DNA from: Marivita cryptomonadis | GTDB lineage: Bacteria > Pseudomonadota > Alphaproteobacteria > Rhodobacterales > Rhodobacteraceae | Direction: 5' to 3' | Length of the DNA: 64,000 bases | Assembly (NCBI RefSeq): GCF_002115725.1 | Contig: NZ_JFKD01000003.1 | Coordinates: forward strand, 62,001-126,000 | In this document: piece by piece, positions 7,696 through 16,484 of the stretch | Layout of the letters: every line of letters starts with the position of its first letter | Position numbering within the stretch: position 1 is the stretch's first letter | Position numbers and translations under genes: made by a program | Notes under the pieces: model-generated | Databases searched by the model: none | What the model was told of the DNA's origin: nothing | The model's input: only the letters and a program-made list of their open reading frames with translations

Positions 7696-10600
7696 ATGCC
7701 CCGTGATGAGCTGCCCAACCTACGCCCCTTGATAGACGACAACACCTATGCCGATGAAACGCAAAAGGTGGACAGCCTGCGCACCGCCGCGCAACTGACC
7801 CAAACGGACCGCGACGCGATCAAGGCCCGCGCAACCAAGCTGGTCACGGCGATCCGCGAAGATTCGCGCCCCGGTCTGATGGAAGTATTCCTGAGCGAGT
7901 ACGGTCTGTCGACCGAAGAAGGCATCGCCCTGATGTGTCTGGCCGAAGCGTTGTTGCGGGTGCCCGATGCCGCAACCATCGACGCACTGATTGAAGACAA
8001 GATCGCGCCATCGAACTGGGCCAGCCATTTGGGCGAAAGCACGTCGCCTTTGGTCAACGCTTCTACATGGGCGCTGATGCTGACGGGCAAGGTGCTCAAG
8101 GACGAACAGCCCGGTCCCGTTGGCCATTTGCGCGGCGCGATCAAACGACTGGGTGAGCCGGTGATCCGCACCGCCGTGGGCCGCGCGATGAAGGAAATGG
8201 GGGCGCAGTTCGTTCTGGGCGAGACCATCCAATCCGCGATGACCCGTGCCGCCAAGATGGAAGCAAAAGGCTACACCTATTCCTACGACATGCTGGGCGA
8301 GGCCGCGCGCACGGAAACCGACGCGCGCCGCTATCACCTGTCTTATTCTCGCGCCATCAGCGCCATTGCCGAAGCCGCGAAGTCCAAGGACATCCGCGAG
8401 AATCCAGGTATTTCGGTCAAACTCTCTGCGCTTCATCCACGCTATGAAGAGGCGCAACAGGACACCGTGATGAACGAGGTCGTGCCGCGTCTGCGCACGC
8501 TGGCGCAATTGGCGCGGTCTGCGGGGATCGGGCTCAACATCGATGCAGAGGAGGCAGACCGCCTGTCAGTCTCTCTCGACGTGATCGAAACCGTGCTGTC
8601 TGAACCGTCACTCAAGGGATGGGACGGATTCGGCGTGGTTGTGCAGGCCTACGGGCCGCGTGCGGGGCATGTCATTGACTGGCTCTACAATCTGGCCGAA
8701 CGGCTTGACCGCAAGATCATGGTCCGGCTGGTCAAGGGCGCCTATTGGGACACCGAGATCAAACGCGCACAGGTGGCGGGCTTACCGGAGTTTCCGGTAT
8801 TCACAGCGAAACATCATACCGACATCAGCTACATCGCTAATGCGCGCAAGCTGCTGGGAATGACCGACCGGATCTACCCGCAATTCGCGACGCACAACGC
8901 ACATACCGTGGCCGCGATCCTGCATATGGCGCAGGACCGCTCGTCGTTCGAATTCCAGCGTCTGCATGGCATGGGCGAAGCGCTGCACGACATCGTCAAG
9001 GACGCCGAGGGCACCCGCTGCCGCATCTATGCTCCGGTCGGGGCGCATCGCGATCTGCTGGCCTATCTTGTGCGGCGTCTGCTGGAGAACGGCGCGAACA
9101 GTTCTTTCGTGAACCAGATCGTCGACACGGATGTGCCGGCCTCGGAAGTGGCCTCTGATCCGCTCGACGCCCATGCCGTGCCAAAGCTGCCAACCGGACC
9201 TGAATTGTTTGCGCCGGAGCGCTCGAACTCCATGGGTTGGGACCTTACCCATCGTCCGACCCGTGCTTCGATCGAAGCGGCGCGCAAACCGTTTGCTATG
9301 GTACAGTGGTCCGCCGAACCGATGGTGGCAAGCGATCCCGAAATCGGTGCAACTGACCCCGTGATCAACCCCGCGCGCCCCGGCGACACAGTGGGATCGG
9401 TGACTTGGGCCACGACCGACACTGTCGCCGCAGCTTGCGCCGCAGCCAAGCCGTGGGACGCCCCCGCAGCAGAACGTGCTGCGGTTCTGAACAAAGCGGC
9501 CGACCTTTACGAGGCGCATTACGGCGAAGTGTTCGCACTCTTGGCCCGCGAGGCAGGCAAATCGATACCGGATGCTGTGGCCGAATTGCGCGAGGCGGTG
9601 GATTTCCTGCGCTATTACGCTGCCCGCAGCGAAGGCCCAGACCCGCAAGGGGTCTTTGCCTGCATCAGTCCGTGGAACTTTCCACTGGCGATCTTTACCG
9701 GGCAAATCGCGGCAGCCCTTGCCACTGGCAATGCCGTGTTGGCGAAACCTGCCGAACAGACGCCGCTGATTGCACATCGCGCCGCGCAATTGTTGCACGA
9801 GGCAGGGGTGCCGAAAACAGCGCTGCAACTGCTGCCCGGTGCCGGCGATGTCGGCGCGGCCTTGACATCGAACCCGGCGGTCAAGGGCGTTGCCTTCACC
9901 GGCTCGACCGAAACTGCGCAGATCATCCATCGCAGCATTGCCAAACATCTTGACCCCGGCACGCCGTTCATCGCTGAAACCGGCGGTCTGAATGCAATGA
10001 TCGTCGACAGCACGGCGTTGCCCGAACAGGCGGTTCAGGCGATTGTCGAATCCGCGTTCCAGTCCGCCGGTCAGCGCTGTTCTGCGCTACGCTGCCTCTA
10101 CGTACAGGAAGATATCGCCAAGGGGTTTACCGAGATGCTGACGGGTGCCATGGACGCGCTGGTGATTGGCGATCCTTGGATCTATGGCACCGATGTCGGT
10201 CCCGCCATCGACGTCGAGGCGCGTGACGGTATCATCTCTTATGTCGATGCAGCCGAGGCCGAGGGCCGTGTGCTTCACCGTTTGCCGCTGCCCGGCGGCG
10301 GCACGTTTGTGCCCCCCACCCTGATCAAGGTCTCTGGCATCAAGGACATGGAGCGCGAGATTTTCGGCCCCGTCCTGCACATCGCGACGTTCAAATCCAA
10401 GGACATCGACAAGGTGATCGACGCGATCAATGCAACCGGGTACGGGCTGACCTTTGGTTTGCAAACCCGGATCGACGACCGCGTGCAGCATGTCTCGGAA
10501 CGGATCGAGGCAGGCAATATCTATGTGAACCGCAACCAGATCGGCGCGATCGTGGGAAGCCAGCCGTTTGGTGGTGAAGGACTGTCGGGCACCGGACCCA

Positions 10601-11118
10601 AGGCGGGCGGGCCGAATTATCTGGCACGTTTCCGCAAGCATCCCGCACCTAGCGGGGCTGAAAGCTGGGATGGACAGGACAGCAAGGATCGCTTGGCCAA
10701 AGAATTGGCAGCCAAGTCAGCGAAACACACGGTTAAAAAGACGACTTTGCCCGGGCCGACTGGGGAATCCAACGTGCTGACTGCGATGGCGCGAGGGCCG
10801 ATCCTTTGCCTTGGGCCAGGTTTTTCGACTGCGACAGCGCAGGCAAAGGCGGTCGAAGCTTTGGGTGGGAGAGCCATCGTTGCTGAGGGCAGTATTGACG
10901 CCGCATGGGTGTCCGATCTGCCTGCAGACGGTATGCTTTGGTGGGGCGACGCCGAGACCGCTCGCACACTGCGTTCTGCTTTGGCCGACCGCTCAGGGCC
11001 GATCCTGCCGCTGATCACCGGGATGCCGGATACCGGTCATGTCTGTCACGAACGTCATGTCTGCGTCGACACCACGGCCTCGGGCGGAAACGCACAGCTT
11101 CTGAGCGGCGCGGCTTGA
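7696..11118 (+). CDS. putA: Bifunctional proline dehydrogenase / L-glutamate gamma-semialdehyde dehydrogenase
   Basis: This 1140-residue enzyme oxidises proline to glutamate in two steps: an FAD-dependent (beta/alpha)8 proline dehydrogenase and an NAD-dependent aldehyde dehydrogenase. The first contains RLVKGAYWDTEIKRAQ (from about residue 345) and YPQFATHNAHT. The second contains SPWNFPLAIFTGQIAAAL, FTGSTETA, ETGGLNAM and QRC795SA with the catalytic cysteine. There is no N-terminal ribbon-helix-helix, so this PutA does not repress its own gene. About 130 residues follow the dehydrogenase core, as in the longer alphaproteobacterial PutAs with a C-terminal domain. Regulation is expected from the divergent PutR. 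A GGAG lies 6 nt before the ATG. Confidence 0.97.
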   Translation: MPRDELPNLRPLIDDNTYADETQKVDSLRTAAQLTQTDRDAIKARATKLVTAIREDSRPGLMEVFLSEYGLSTEEGIALMCLAEALLRVPDAATIDALIEDKIAPSNWASHLGESTSPLVNASTWALMLTGKVLKDEQPGPVGHLRGAIKRLGEPVIRTAVGRAMKEMGAQFVLGETIQSAMTRAAKMEAKGYTYSYDMLGEAARTETDARRYHLSYSRAISAIAEAAKSKDIRENPGISVKLSALHPRYEEAQQDTVMNEVVPRLRTLAQLARSAGIGLNIDAEEADRLSVSLDVIETVLSEPSLKGWDGFGVVVQAYGPRAGHVIDWLYNLAERLDRKIMVRLVKGAYWDTEIKRAQVAGLPEFPVFTAKHHTDISYIANARKLLGMTDRIYPQFATHNAHTVAAILHMAQDRSSFEFQRLHGMGEALHDIVKDAEGTRCRIYAPVGAHRDLLAYLVRRLLENGANSSFVNQIVDTDVPASEVASDPLDAHAVPKLPTGPELFAPERSNSMGWDLTHRPTRASIEAARKPFAMVQWSAEPMVASDPEIGATDPVINPARPGDTVGSVTWATTDTVAAACAAAKPWDAPAAERAAVLNKAADLYEAHYGEVFALLAREAGKSIPDAVAELREAVDFLRYYAARSEGPDPQGVFACISPWNFPLAIFTGQIAAALATGNAVLAKPAEQTPLIAHRAAQLLHEAGVPKTALQLLPGAGDVGAALTSNPAVKGVAFTGSTETAQIIHRSIAKHLDPGTPFIAETGGLNAMIVDSTALPEQAVQAIVESAFQSAGQRCSALRCLYVQEDIAKGFTEMLTGAMDALVIGDPWIYGTDVGPAIDVEARDGIISYVDAAEAEGRVLHRLPLPGGGTFVPPTLIKVSGIKDMEREIFGPVLHIATFKSKDIDKVIDAINATGYGLTFGLQTRIDDRVQHVSERIEAGNIYVNRNQIGAIVGSQPFGGEGLSGTGPKAGGPNYLARFRKHPAPSGAESWDGQDSKDRLAKELAAKSAKHTVKKTTLPGPTGESNVLTAMARGPILCLGPGFSTATAQAKAVEALGGRAIVAEGSIDAAWVSDLPADGMLWWGDAETARTLRSALADRSGPILPLITGMPDTGHVCHERHVCVDTTASGGNAQLLSGAA

Positions 11119-11149
11119 CGCGCCGCCGCTTTGCGCCAACTGTCGCGGC

Positions 11150-11893
11150 ATGTTTCCAATCCGCGATCACAACCCGTCGGGCCGCACGCCCTTTGTCACA
11201 TACGCGCTGATTGTCGCGAATGTCGGCATCTTCCTGAGCTATTGGCCGCTGATGCAAAGCGACCAAGAGATCATGCGCTTTTACTTTGACTATGCGCTGA
11301 TCCCGGCGCTTGTCAGCGAAGGCCAGGGGTTCAGCGGGTTTCTCACTTCCATGTTCCTGCATGGCGGCTGGATGCACCTGATCGGCAACATGCTGTTTTT
11401 GTTCATCTTCGGCGACAATATCGAAGATGAGATGGGGCATATCGGTTTTATCCTCTTCTATCTTGCTGCCGGATTGGGCGCGGGGTTCATCCATTACATC
11501 AGCGCGCCGGGATCGCCTGTGCCCACTGTCGGGGCATCCGGCGCGATTGCCGGGGTGATGGGCGGCTACCTTTTGCTGTTCCCCAAGGCCAAGGTCGATA
11601 TTCTGATCATCATCGTGATCATCTTCCGCATTTTCCCTATCCCCGCCTGGATCATGTTGGGCCTCTGGTTCGCCTTCCAAGTCTTTGGTGGATTCGGCAC
11701 GGCAGCTGATGAAGGTGGCGTGGCCTATTGGGCGCATGTCGGCGGCTTTGTCATTGGGCTTGCACTTACGCTCCCGCTCTGGCTGCGTCTGGGTGGGCCG
11801 CAATACTGGACACGCACCGAAGGCCATCCGCCACACCCCGAAGCCAAGTACCAGCTTTCCCGGTCACGCGTTCCGTCGGTACGTCGGAAATGA
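11150..11893 (+). CDS. Rhomboid-family intramembrane serine protease
   Basis: This 247-residue membrane protein has about six hydrophobic helices. The rhomboid signature is complete: H-L-I-G-N80-M-L-F in helix 2, V-G-A-S-G-A with S130 as nucleophile, and Y-W-A-H196-V-G-G-F for the catalytic histidine. It cleaves transmembrane substrates within the inner membrane; the substrate is unknown. A basic C-terminal tail is cytoplasmic or periplasmic depending on topology. The gene starts 31 bp after putA and its stop overlaps the next gene by ATGA, so all three may share transcripts. Confidence 0.92.
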   Translation: MFPIRDHNPSGRTPFVTYALIVANVGIFLSYWPLMQSDQEIMRFYFDYALIPALVSEGQGFSGFLTSMFLHGGWMHLIGNMLFLFIFGDNIEDEMGHIGFILFYLAAGLGAGFIHYISAPGSPVPTVGASGAIAGVMGGYLLLFPKAKVDILIIIVIIFRIFPIPAWIMLGLWFAFQVFGGFGTAADEGGVAYWAHVGGFVIGLALTLPLWLRLGGPQYWTRTEGHPPHPEAKYQLSRSRVPSVRRK

Positions 11894-12258
11894 CCGCTGA
11901 ACTCAAGGTCAGCTGCCATTGCGGTATCGTCGAACTGTCGGTTCGCCTAAAAGACAGCCTTGAAAATGCGCGGCGCTGTGATTGTTCCTATTGCCGCCGC
12001 CGGGGGACCCCGACCGCCAGTGTTCACAGGGATGATCTGGATATCGTCAAAGGCGCAGATAGCCTGACACTCTACACCTTTGGCACACACACAGCGAAAC
12101 ACTATTTCTGCAAGATATGCGGAATCTACAGGCATCACCAACGCCGATCCGATGCAGAGGAATACGGCGTGAACATGGGATGCATAGAGGGCGTGAATCC
12201 CAAGGACTTCGAACCAATCGGTTGGCATGACGGTGTGAATCACCCTTCAGATCAATAA
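11890..12258 (+). CDS. GFA-family zinc protein (glutathione-dependent formaldehyde-activating fold)
   Basis: This 122-residue protein has the cysteine pattern of the GFA/CENP-V family: CHCG at residues 9-12, CDCSYCRRRG near residue 30 and FCKICG near residue 74, forming two zinc sites. Members include S-(hydroxymethyl)glutathione synthase, but most are uncharacterised, so formaldehyde activity should not be assumed. The ATG (11890-11892) overlaps the rhomboid stop codon; a longer frame from 11728 lies inside the rhomboid gene and is rejected. The stop is followed by about 110 bp without a gene before ettA. Confidence 0.82.
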   Translation: MTAELKVSCHCGIVELSVRLKDSLENARRCDCSYCRRRGTPTASVHRDDLDIVKGADSLTLYTFGTHTAKHYFCKICGIYRHHQRRSDAEEYGVNMGCIEGVNPKDFEPIGWHDGVNHPSDQ

Positions 12259-12367
12259 TCCATAGAGCCTAGCCGCCAATTCCAAACAAAGCCTGAACAC
12301 GCGTGATTGCACGGGTCCGCCTGCGCGTGTATCCCTCGGCAAAATCGAAATTCAAAGGAACGCGATC

Positions 12368-14023
12368 ATGGCAGCCTATCAGTATGTCTATCACATGAGC
12401 GGGGTCTCAAAGACGTATCCCGGCGGCAAGAAGACGTTCGAAAACATTCACCTGAACTTCCTTCCCGGGGTCAAAATCGGGGTCGTCGGCGTCAACGGCG
12501 CAGGTAAGTCGACCCTGCTCAAAATCATGGCCGGGCTCGACAAAGACTTCTCGGGCGAGGCGTGGTCTGCCGAAGGTGCAAAAGTGGGTTACCTGCCGCA
12601 GGAGCCACATCTTGATCCCGCGCTGACCGTGCGTGAGAACGTGATGCTGGGAGTGGCGGAAAAGAAAGGCAAGCTGGACCGTTTCAACGAGCTTGCGATG
12701 AACTACAGCGATGAAACCGCTGATGAAATGGCGACATTGCAAGACGAGATCGACGCCAACAACCTGTGGGATCTGGACAGCCAGATCGACGTCGCAATGG
12801 AAGCCCTGCGCTGCCCTGCGGACGACGCCGATGTCACGACTCTGTCGGGCGGCGAAAAGCGCCGCGTCGCGCTCTGCAAGCTGCTGCTCGAAGCGCCGGA
12901 CATGCTGCTGCTCGACGAACCGACCAACCACCTCGATGCCGAGACCATCGCCTGGCTGCAGAACCACCTGATCGAATACAAGGGTACGATCCTGATCGTC
13001 ACCCACGACCGCTACTTCCTCGACAGCATCACCGGATGGATTCTCGAACTCGACCGGGGCCGCGGCATTCCCTACGAGGGCAATTATTCCAGCTGGCTGG
13101 ACCAGAAAGCCAAGCGTCTTCAACAGGAAGCGCGCGAGGACAAGGCCAAGCAAAAGACGCTGGAGCGCGAACTGGAATGGATGCGGCAGGGCCAGAAGGC
13201 GCGGCAGGCCAAGTCCAAGGCGCGTATTCAGGCCTATGAAGAGATGGCGGGCCAGTCCGAACGCGAACGCGTCGGTCGGGCGCAGATCATTATTCCCAAT
13301 GGTCCACGGCTTGGTTCAAAAGTCATTGAAGTCAACGGCTTGAAAAAGGCGATGGGCGACAAGCTTTTGATCGAGAACCTGTCCTTCAGCCTGCCGCCGG
13401 GCGGCATCGTCGGTGTCATTGGCCCCAACGGCGCCGGCAAATCGACGCTGTTCAAGATGCTTACCGGGCATGAACAACCCGATGAAGGCGAGGTTTCGTA
13501 CGGCGACACCGTGCAGTTGGCCTATGTCGACCAGTCGCGCGATGACCTGAATGCGGGCGATACCGTTTGGGAGGCCATCTCGGGCGGGGCGGAAATCATC
13601 AAACTGGGCGATGCCGAGGTCAACTCCCGCGCCTATTGCGGGTCGTTCAACTTCAAAGGGGGCGACCAGCAGAAGAAGGTCGGCCTGCTGTCGGGTGGTG
13701 AACGCAACAGGGTCCACATGGCGCGCCTGCTCAAGGAGGGCGGCAACGTTCTGCTGCTCGACGAACCGACCAACGACCTTGACGTGGAAACGCTGCGCGC
13801 ACTGGAAGACGCCATCGAAGATTTTGCAGGCTGCGCCGTGGTCATCAGCCACGACCGTTTCTTCCTCGACCGTCTGTGTACGCATATCCTCGCCTTCGAA
13901 GGTGATGCCCATGTCGAATGGTTCGAGGGCAACTTCGAAGACTATGAAGAAGACAAGAAGCGGCGTTTGGGTGCGGACGCGCTTGAGCCGAAGCGAGTGA
14001 AGTTCAAGAAGTTTGTGAGGTAA
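12368..14023 (+). CDS. ettA: Energy-dependent translational throttle protein EttA (ABC-F)
   Basis: This 551-residue soluble protein has two ABC cassettes and no membrane part. Cassette 1 has VNGAGKSTLLKIMAG (near 40), LSGGEKRRVALCKLLL and DEPTNHLDAETIAWL. Cassette 2 has GPNGAGKSTLFKMLTG, LSGGERNRVHMARLL and DEPTNDLDVETLRALE. Between them lies the basic P-site tRNA-interaction motif region (KAKRLQQEAREDKAKQKTLERELEWMRQG). Length and the short arm insert match EttA, which binds the ribosomal E site and controls entry into elongation according to ATP/ADP ratio. A CAAAGGAACG ribosome site precedes the ATG. Monocistronic by appearance. Confidence 0.96.
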   Translation: MAAYQYVYHMSGVSKTYPGGKKTFENIHLNFLPGVKIGVVGVNGAGKSTLLKIMAGLDKDFSGEAWSAEGAKVGYLPQEPHLDPALTVRENVMLGVAEKKGKLDRFNELAMNYSDETADEMATLQDEIDANNLWDLDSQIDVAMEALRCPADDADVTTLSGGEKRRVALCKLLLEAPDMLLLDEPTNHLDAETIAWLQNHLIEYKGTILIVTHDRYFLDSITGWILELDRGRGIPYEGNYSSWLDQKAKRLQQEAREDKAKQKTLERELEWMRQGQKARQAKSKARIQAYEEMAGQSERERVGRAQIIIPNGPRLGSKVIEVNGLKKAMGDKLLIENLSFSLPPGGIVGVIGPNGAGKSTLFKMLTGHEQPDEGEVSYGDTVQLAYVDQSRDDLNAGDTVWEAISGGAEIIKLGDAEVNSRAYCGSFNFKGGDQQKKVGLLSGGERNRVHMARLLKEGGNVLLLDEPTNDLDVETLRALEDAIEDFAGCAVVISHDRFFLDRLCTHILAFEGDAHVEWFEGNFEDYEEDKKRRLGADALEPKRVKFKKFVR

Positions 14024-14036
14024 ACCTTGGAGCAGC

Positions 14037-14097
14037 GTAGGCCGGGCTTCAGCCCGGCAGCATACCGTTACAGTAAACCGGGCTAAAGCCCGGCCTA
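14037..14097. repeat. REP doublet (REPIN-like): two inverted 21-bp REP units
   Basis: Two REP-like units face each other. Unit 1 (14037-14057) reads GTAGGCCGGGCTTC plus AGCCCGG. Unit 2 (14077-14097), reverse-complemented, differs at one base in the loop (TTT for TTC). Each folds alone (GCCGGGCT/AGCCCGGC, 2-nt loop), and the pair also folds together across a 19-nt spacer. It starts 13 bp after the ettA stop and could also act as its transcript end. It abuts the RAYT remnant at 14108, the enzyme family that mobilises REPs. Confidence 0.8.
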
Positions 14098-14107
14098 CAC
14101 AGAGCAT

Positions 14108-14396
14108 CACCGGCATAGTTGGGTCGCACAAACTTGGAAAATCGCGCTTTTATTGTGCCCCATCGTTCGGATTAATTCGTGTCGTCCAACGGCAATGTCC
14201 AAATGGCATGCACGTGATCAGAAAGCGCGACCCAAGCGTCGATAAAAAACGGGCGTCGGGCGTGGGTTACATGAATAGCGTCGAGGAGAACGTCGATTTC
14301 CTCCTCTAAAAGCCGTGCGCCCCGCTGGGCGAGGCCGGCTGTACAGAACACGGGAACACCGCGCAGCCGGGGCGCAAATAGATGGACATGCGTGAC
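14108..14396 (-). pseudogene. Decayed REP-associated tyrosine transposase (RAYT, Y1_Tnp family)
   Basis: The minus strand from 14396 reads RLRGVPVFCTAGLAQRGARLL, then EEIDVLLDAIHVTHARRPF, then FIDAWVALSDHVHAIWTLP. This is the N-terminal half of RAYT transposases with the DHxHAxWxLP metal-binding motif. A TAA at 14174-14172 interrupts the frame after LDDTN. Homology then resumes in the same frame (SERWGTIKARFSKFVRPNYAG) until the REP doublet begins. There is no usable start codon, and the C-terminal third, with the catalytic tyrosine region, is missing. It is therefore a remnant: one nonsense mutation plus loss of both ends. Family recognition is by motif; no search was run. Confidence 0.75.
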
Positions 14397-14428
14397 GGTT
14401 GGTCAGATCAGGTAAAGGCTAGGTTACC

Positions 14429-14851
14429 TCACCCCACCCAGCCAACGATCTGATCCGCCCGCATGGCGCCTGACTGCCGCGCGCCTTCACGGCCACCGAC
14501 AAAGCGGATCATCGTCGGAATTCCCCGGATGCCATAGGTCTGGCCGGATTGCGGGAAGTCTTCTGTATTGAGTTTCACCAAGCGTGCCCGGCCCTTGAGT
14601 GTCGCCGCCGCCTTGGAAAACTCAGGCCCCATCATCTTGCAGGGTCCGCACCACGGTGCCCAGAAATCGACCACCAAGGGCACCTCATCATTGCGCGCAG
14701 CCTTTTGCAGCGTGCTCCAATCCAGTTCGACGGCTTTACCCGGCATAAGGCCTGAGCCGCAGGTCCCGCATTTCGGCCCCGCATCAAGCCGGTCTTCGGG
14801 CACGCGGTTGACCTGACCGCAGTCGAGGCATGTAATTTTCTTGCCGGACAT
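14429..14851 (-). CDS. trxC: Thioredoxin 2 (TrxC-type, with N-terminal zinc ribbon)
   Basis: This 140-residue protein begins with a zinc ribbon of two CxxC pairs (C8/C11 and C28/C31). A thioredoxin domain follows, with VVDFWAPW67-C68-G-P-C71-K, the cis-proline segment GIRGIPTMIRF and the final helix. This layout is characteristic of TrxC, a cytoplasmic disulfide reductase often linked to oxidative stress. I chose the ATG at 14851 (MSGKKITCLDCGQ), where TrxC proteins usually start; an upstream start at 14875 adds eight unconserved residues. The gene is alone on the minus strand, next to the RAYT remnant. Confidence 0.93.
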   Translation of the reverse strand: MSGKKITCLDCGQVNRVPEDRLDAGPKCGTCGSGLMPGKAVELDWSTLQKAARNDEVPLVVDFWAPWCGPCKMMGPEFSKAAATLKGRARLVKLNTEDFPQSGQTYGIRGIPTMIRFVGGREGARQSGAMRADQIVGWVG

Positions 14852-15097
14852 GGACGTCCTCCCAGATATTCGCAAAGCGACATATGTAGAAAGTGACCTA
14901 TGGGCAAGTCCTTGCCAGCACCAGCTATCAAAAGAGAATCCTCTTGTCTCAGATGCGGCAACCTGTCATAGGCGAGGTGCTAACGATCTTCTACTCGACC
15001 TACTGTTTTCCGACACCGGCACGCAGCTTTCGATCCAGACGTGACTTTGCCGGGTTGCCGCATAAAGCGGGCAACGGAACACAAAAGGATACTTCAC

Positions 15098-15304
15098 ATG
15101 GCCACTGGCACAGTGAAATGGTTCAACACCACCAAAGGTTACGGCTTCATCGCACCCGATGGCGGCTCCAAGGACGTTTTCGTCCACATCTCCGCCGTTG
15201 AGCGTTCGGGCCTCACCGGCCTGCGCGATGATCAGAAAGTGACTTTCGACATCGAAAACGGCCGTGACGGCCGCGAAAGCGCGATCAACCTCGCGCTGGC
15301 GTAA
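15098..15304 (+). CDS. Cold-shock domain protein (copy 1)
   Basis: This 68-residue single cold-shock domain has RNP1 (KGYGFIAP) and RNP2 (VFVHIS). It binds single-stranded RNA or DNA and commonly acts as an RNA chaperone. AAAGGAT about 7 nt before the ATG is the ribosome site; a longer frame from 15041 is rejected. The protein is nearly identical to the one at 16997 (both begin [21 protein letters not shown], split here only by a few substitutions later). A strong terminator follows. Cold induction cannot be judged from sequence. Confidence 0.95.
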   Translation: MATGTVKWFNTTKGYGFIAPDGGSKDVFVHISAVERSGLTGLRDDQKVTFDIENGRDGRESAINLALA

Positions 15305-15327
15305 GCCACAGCGATTCTCGATCTAGG

Positions 15328-15361
15328 ACCGCCCGGTGCCACATGCGCCGGGCGGTTTTTC
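15328..15361 (+). terminator. Intrinsic terminator after cold-shock gene 1
   Basis: ACCGCCCGG (15328-15336) pairs with CCGGGCGGT (15348-15356) around an 11-nt loop and runs into five T residues. It lies 24 bp after the stop codon. Confidence 0.9.
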
Positions 15362-15553
15362 TTTGGCGGCACCGCACGAGGCCGGGCGCGCGCCACATCC
15401 CATGCCGCCTGACCTTGTGTCCTTTCTGTCGCAACTGCCTTGGACGCGTGACGGACAAATGTGCAATTAAGCTTGTTTTCGCCTAAAGCCTTGGCAACAT
15501 CTTTTTCAGACTTCGTTTGTACGAGTTCAGAACAACAAGGAACAGTGCTGCCC

Positions 15554-16114
15554 ATGATTTCTAGACGTCACTTCCTCGCCGCCACCGCTGCTGGTCTGGC
15601 TGCCCCGAGTATCGCCTCTGCGCAAGCTTTCCAAATCGACCCGATCTACCGCCCCCAAAACGTCAGGATCAAAAGCGATGTGGTTCCGGGCCAGATCCTG
15701 ATCCTTCCTCGCGCGCATTTTCTGTATCATGTCACCCAACCCGGCGTCGCCCGCCGATACGGTGTTGGTGTGGGCCGCGCCGGTCTTGAATTCACCGGGA
15801 CGGCCGAGATCTCGGTCAAAAAGGAATGGCCGACCTGGCGTCCGACCCAGGAGATGATCGAGCGCGAGCCCAAGACCTACTCCAAGTTCGTGGACAACGA
15901 CTATGTTCAGCCCGGTGGCGCCGACAACCCGCTGGGCGCGCGTGCGCTGTATCTTTTTCAGAACGGACGCGACACGTTTTTCCGCATCCACGGAACGACG
16001 GCGCCTCGGTCGATCGGGCAATCCGTTTCAAATGGCTGCATCCGCATGTTGAATGAGCATGTAACTGACCTCTATGAACGGGTGCCGATCGGGACGGTCG
16101 TCACGGTGCTGTAA
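15554..16114 (+). CDS. L,D-transpeptidase (YkuD domain), Tat-exported
   Basis: This 186-residue protein starts MISRRHFLAATAAGLAAP, a twin-arginine-type signal ending near SIASAQA. A YkuD domain covers about residues 45-186, with HGTTAPRSIGQSVSNGC162IRM holding the catalytic histidine and cysteine. Such enzymes make 3-3 peptidoglycan crosslinks or attach proteins to the wall in the periplasm. I chose the ATG at 15554 because the signal peptide starts there; an upstream frame from 15461 adds 31 residues that would block it. It stands alone between two terminators. Confidence 0.93.
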   Translation: MISRRHFLAATAAGLAAPSIASAQAFQIDPIYRPQNVRIKSDVVPGQILILPRAHFLYHVTQPGVARRYGVGVGRAGLEFTGTAEISVKKEWPTWRPTQEMIEREPKTYSKFVDNDYVQPGGADNPLGARALYLFQNGRDTFFRIHGTTAPRSIGQSVSNGCIRMLNEHVTDLYERVPIGTVVTVL

Positions 16115-16131
16115 AGCCAAAAGATCAGCAC

Positions 16132-16163
16132 ACCGGAGGCGCATCTGCACACGTCTCCGGTTT
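16132..16163 (+). terminator. Probable terminator after the L,D-transpeptidase gene
   Basis: ACCGGAG (16132-16138) pairs with CTCCGGT (16155-16161), with a 16-nt loop and only three T residues. Weak but well placed, 17 bp after the stop. Confidence 0.5.
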
Positions 16164-16252
16164 GCCCTGCCGCTGCCACAATTCGAGCGTTTTCGACAGC
16201 CATTCACGGCTTGTTAAGACTTGAGACGCATCAAGGTGCAAAGGGACAGGAC

Positions 16253-16426
16253 ATGGCGGCAATTGCGCTTATAGCAGGAAGTGGTCTTGGCTGGATCGTA
16301 GCGGGTATTGCGCTTGCAACAGGGGCCATGCTGTCCACTGCAATGTTGTTGTTCCTTGCCGTAAGCTTGAGCGTTTTGGCGATCGGTATATTTGCATCAG
16401 GCCAAAACCAGTTTGATCCGTCCTGA
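16253..16426 (+). CDS. Small two-helix membrane protein, unknown function
   Basis: This 57-residue peptide is almost entirely hydrophobic, with two predicted membrane helices: AIALIAGSGLGWIVAGIALATG and STAMLLFLAVSLSVLAIGIF. A short polar tail (ASGQNQFDPS) follows. AGGGACAGG just before the ATG at 16253 supports this start over the frame beginning at 16211. No family is recognised. It lies between the transpeptidase and the convergent small gene at 16485. Confidence 0.55.
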   Translation: MAAIALIAGSGLGWIVAGIALATGAMLSTAMLLFLAVSLSVLAIGIFASGQNQFDPS

Positions 16427-16427
16427 A

Positions 16428-16464
16428 CAAAAGGCGCGACCACGCCAAGCGGTCGCGCAAAAAA
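16428..16464 (-). terminator. Terminator between two convergent small genes
   Basis: GCGCGACC (16434-16441) pairs with GGTCGCGC (16451-16458) around 9 nt. A runs flank it: AAAA before and AAAAAA after. Read on the minus strand it ends in TTTTG, so it mainly serves the gene at 16485-16748. Confidence 0.7.
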
Positions 16465-16484
16465 CTGCTTAAATCTGCGTGGTG

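Noticed and set aside
8782..9948. Minus-strand open frame (388 codons) inside putA
   Set aside because: Antisense shadow of the PutA dehydrogenase domains.
11015..11836. Minus-strand open frame (273 codons) opposite the rhomboid gene
   Set aside because: Its composition (R, D, H rich, no hydrophobic core) is that of a reverse-complement frame of a membrane protein.
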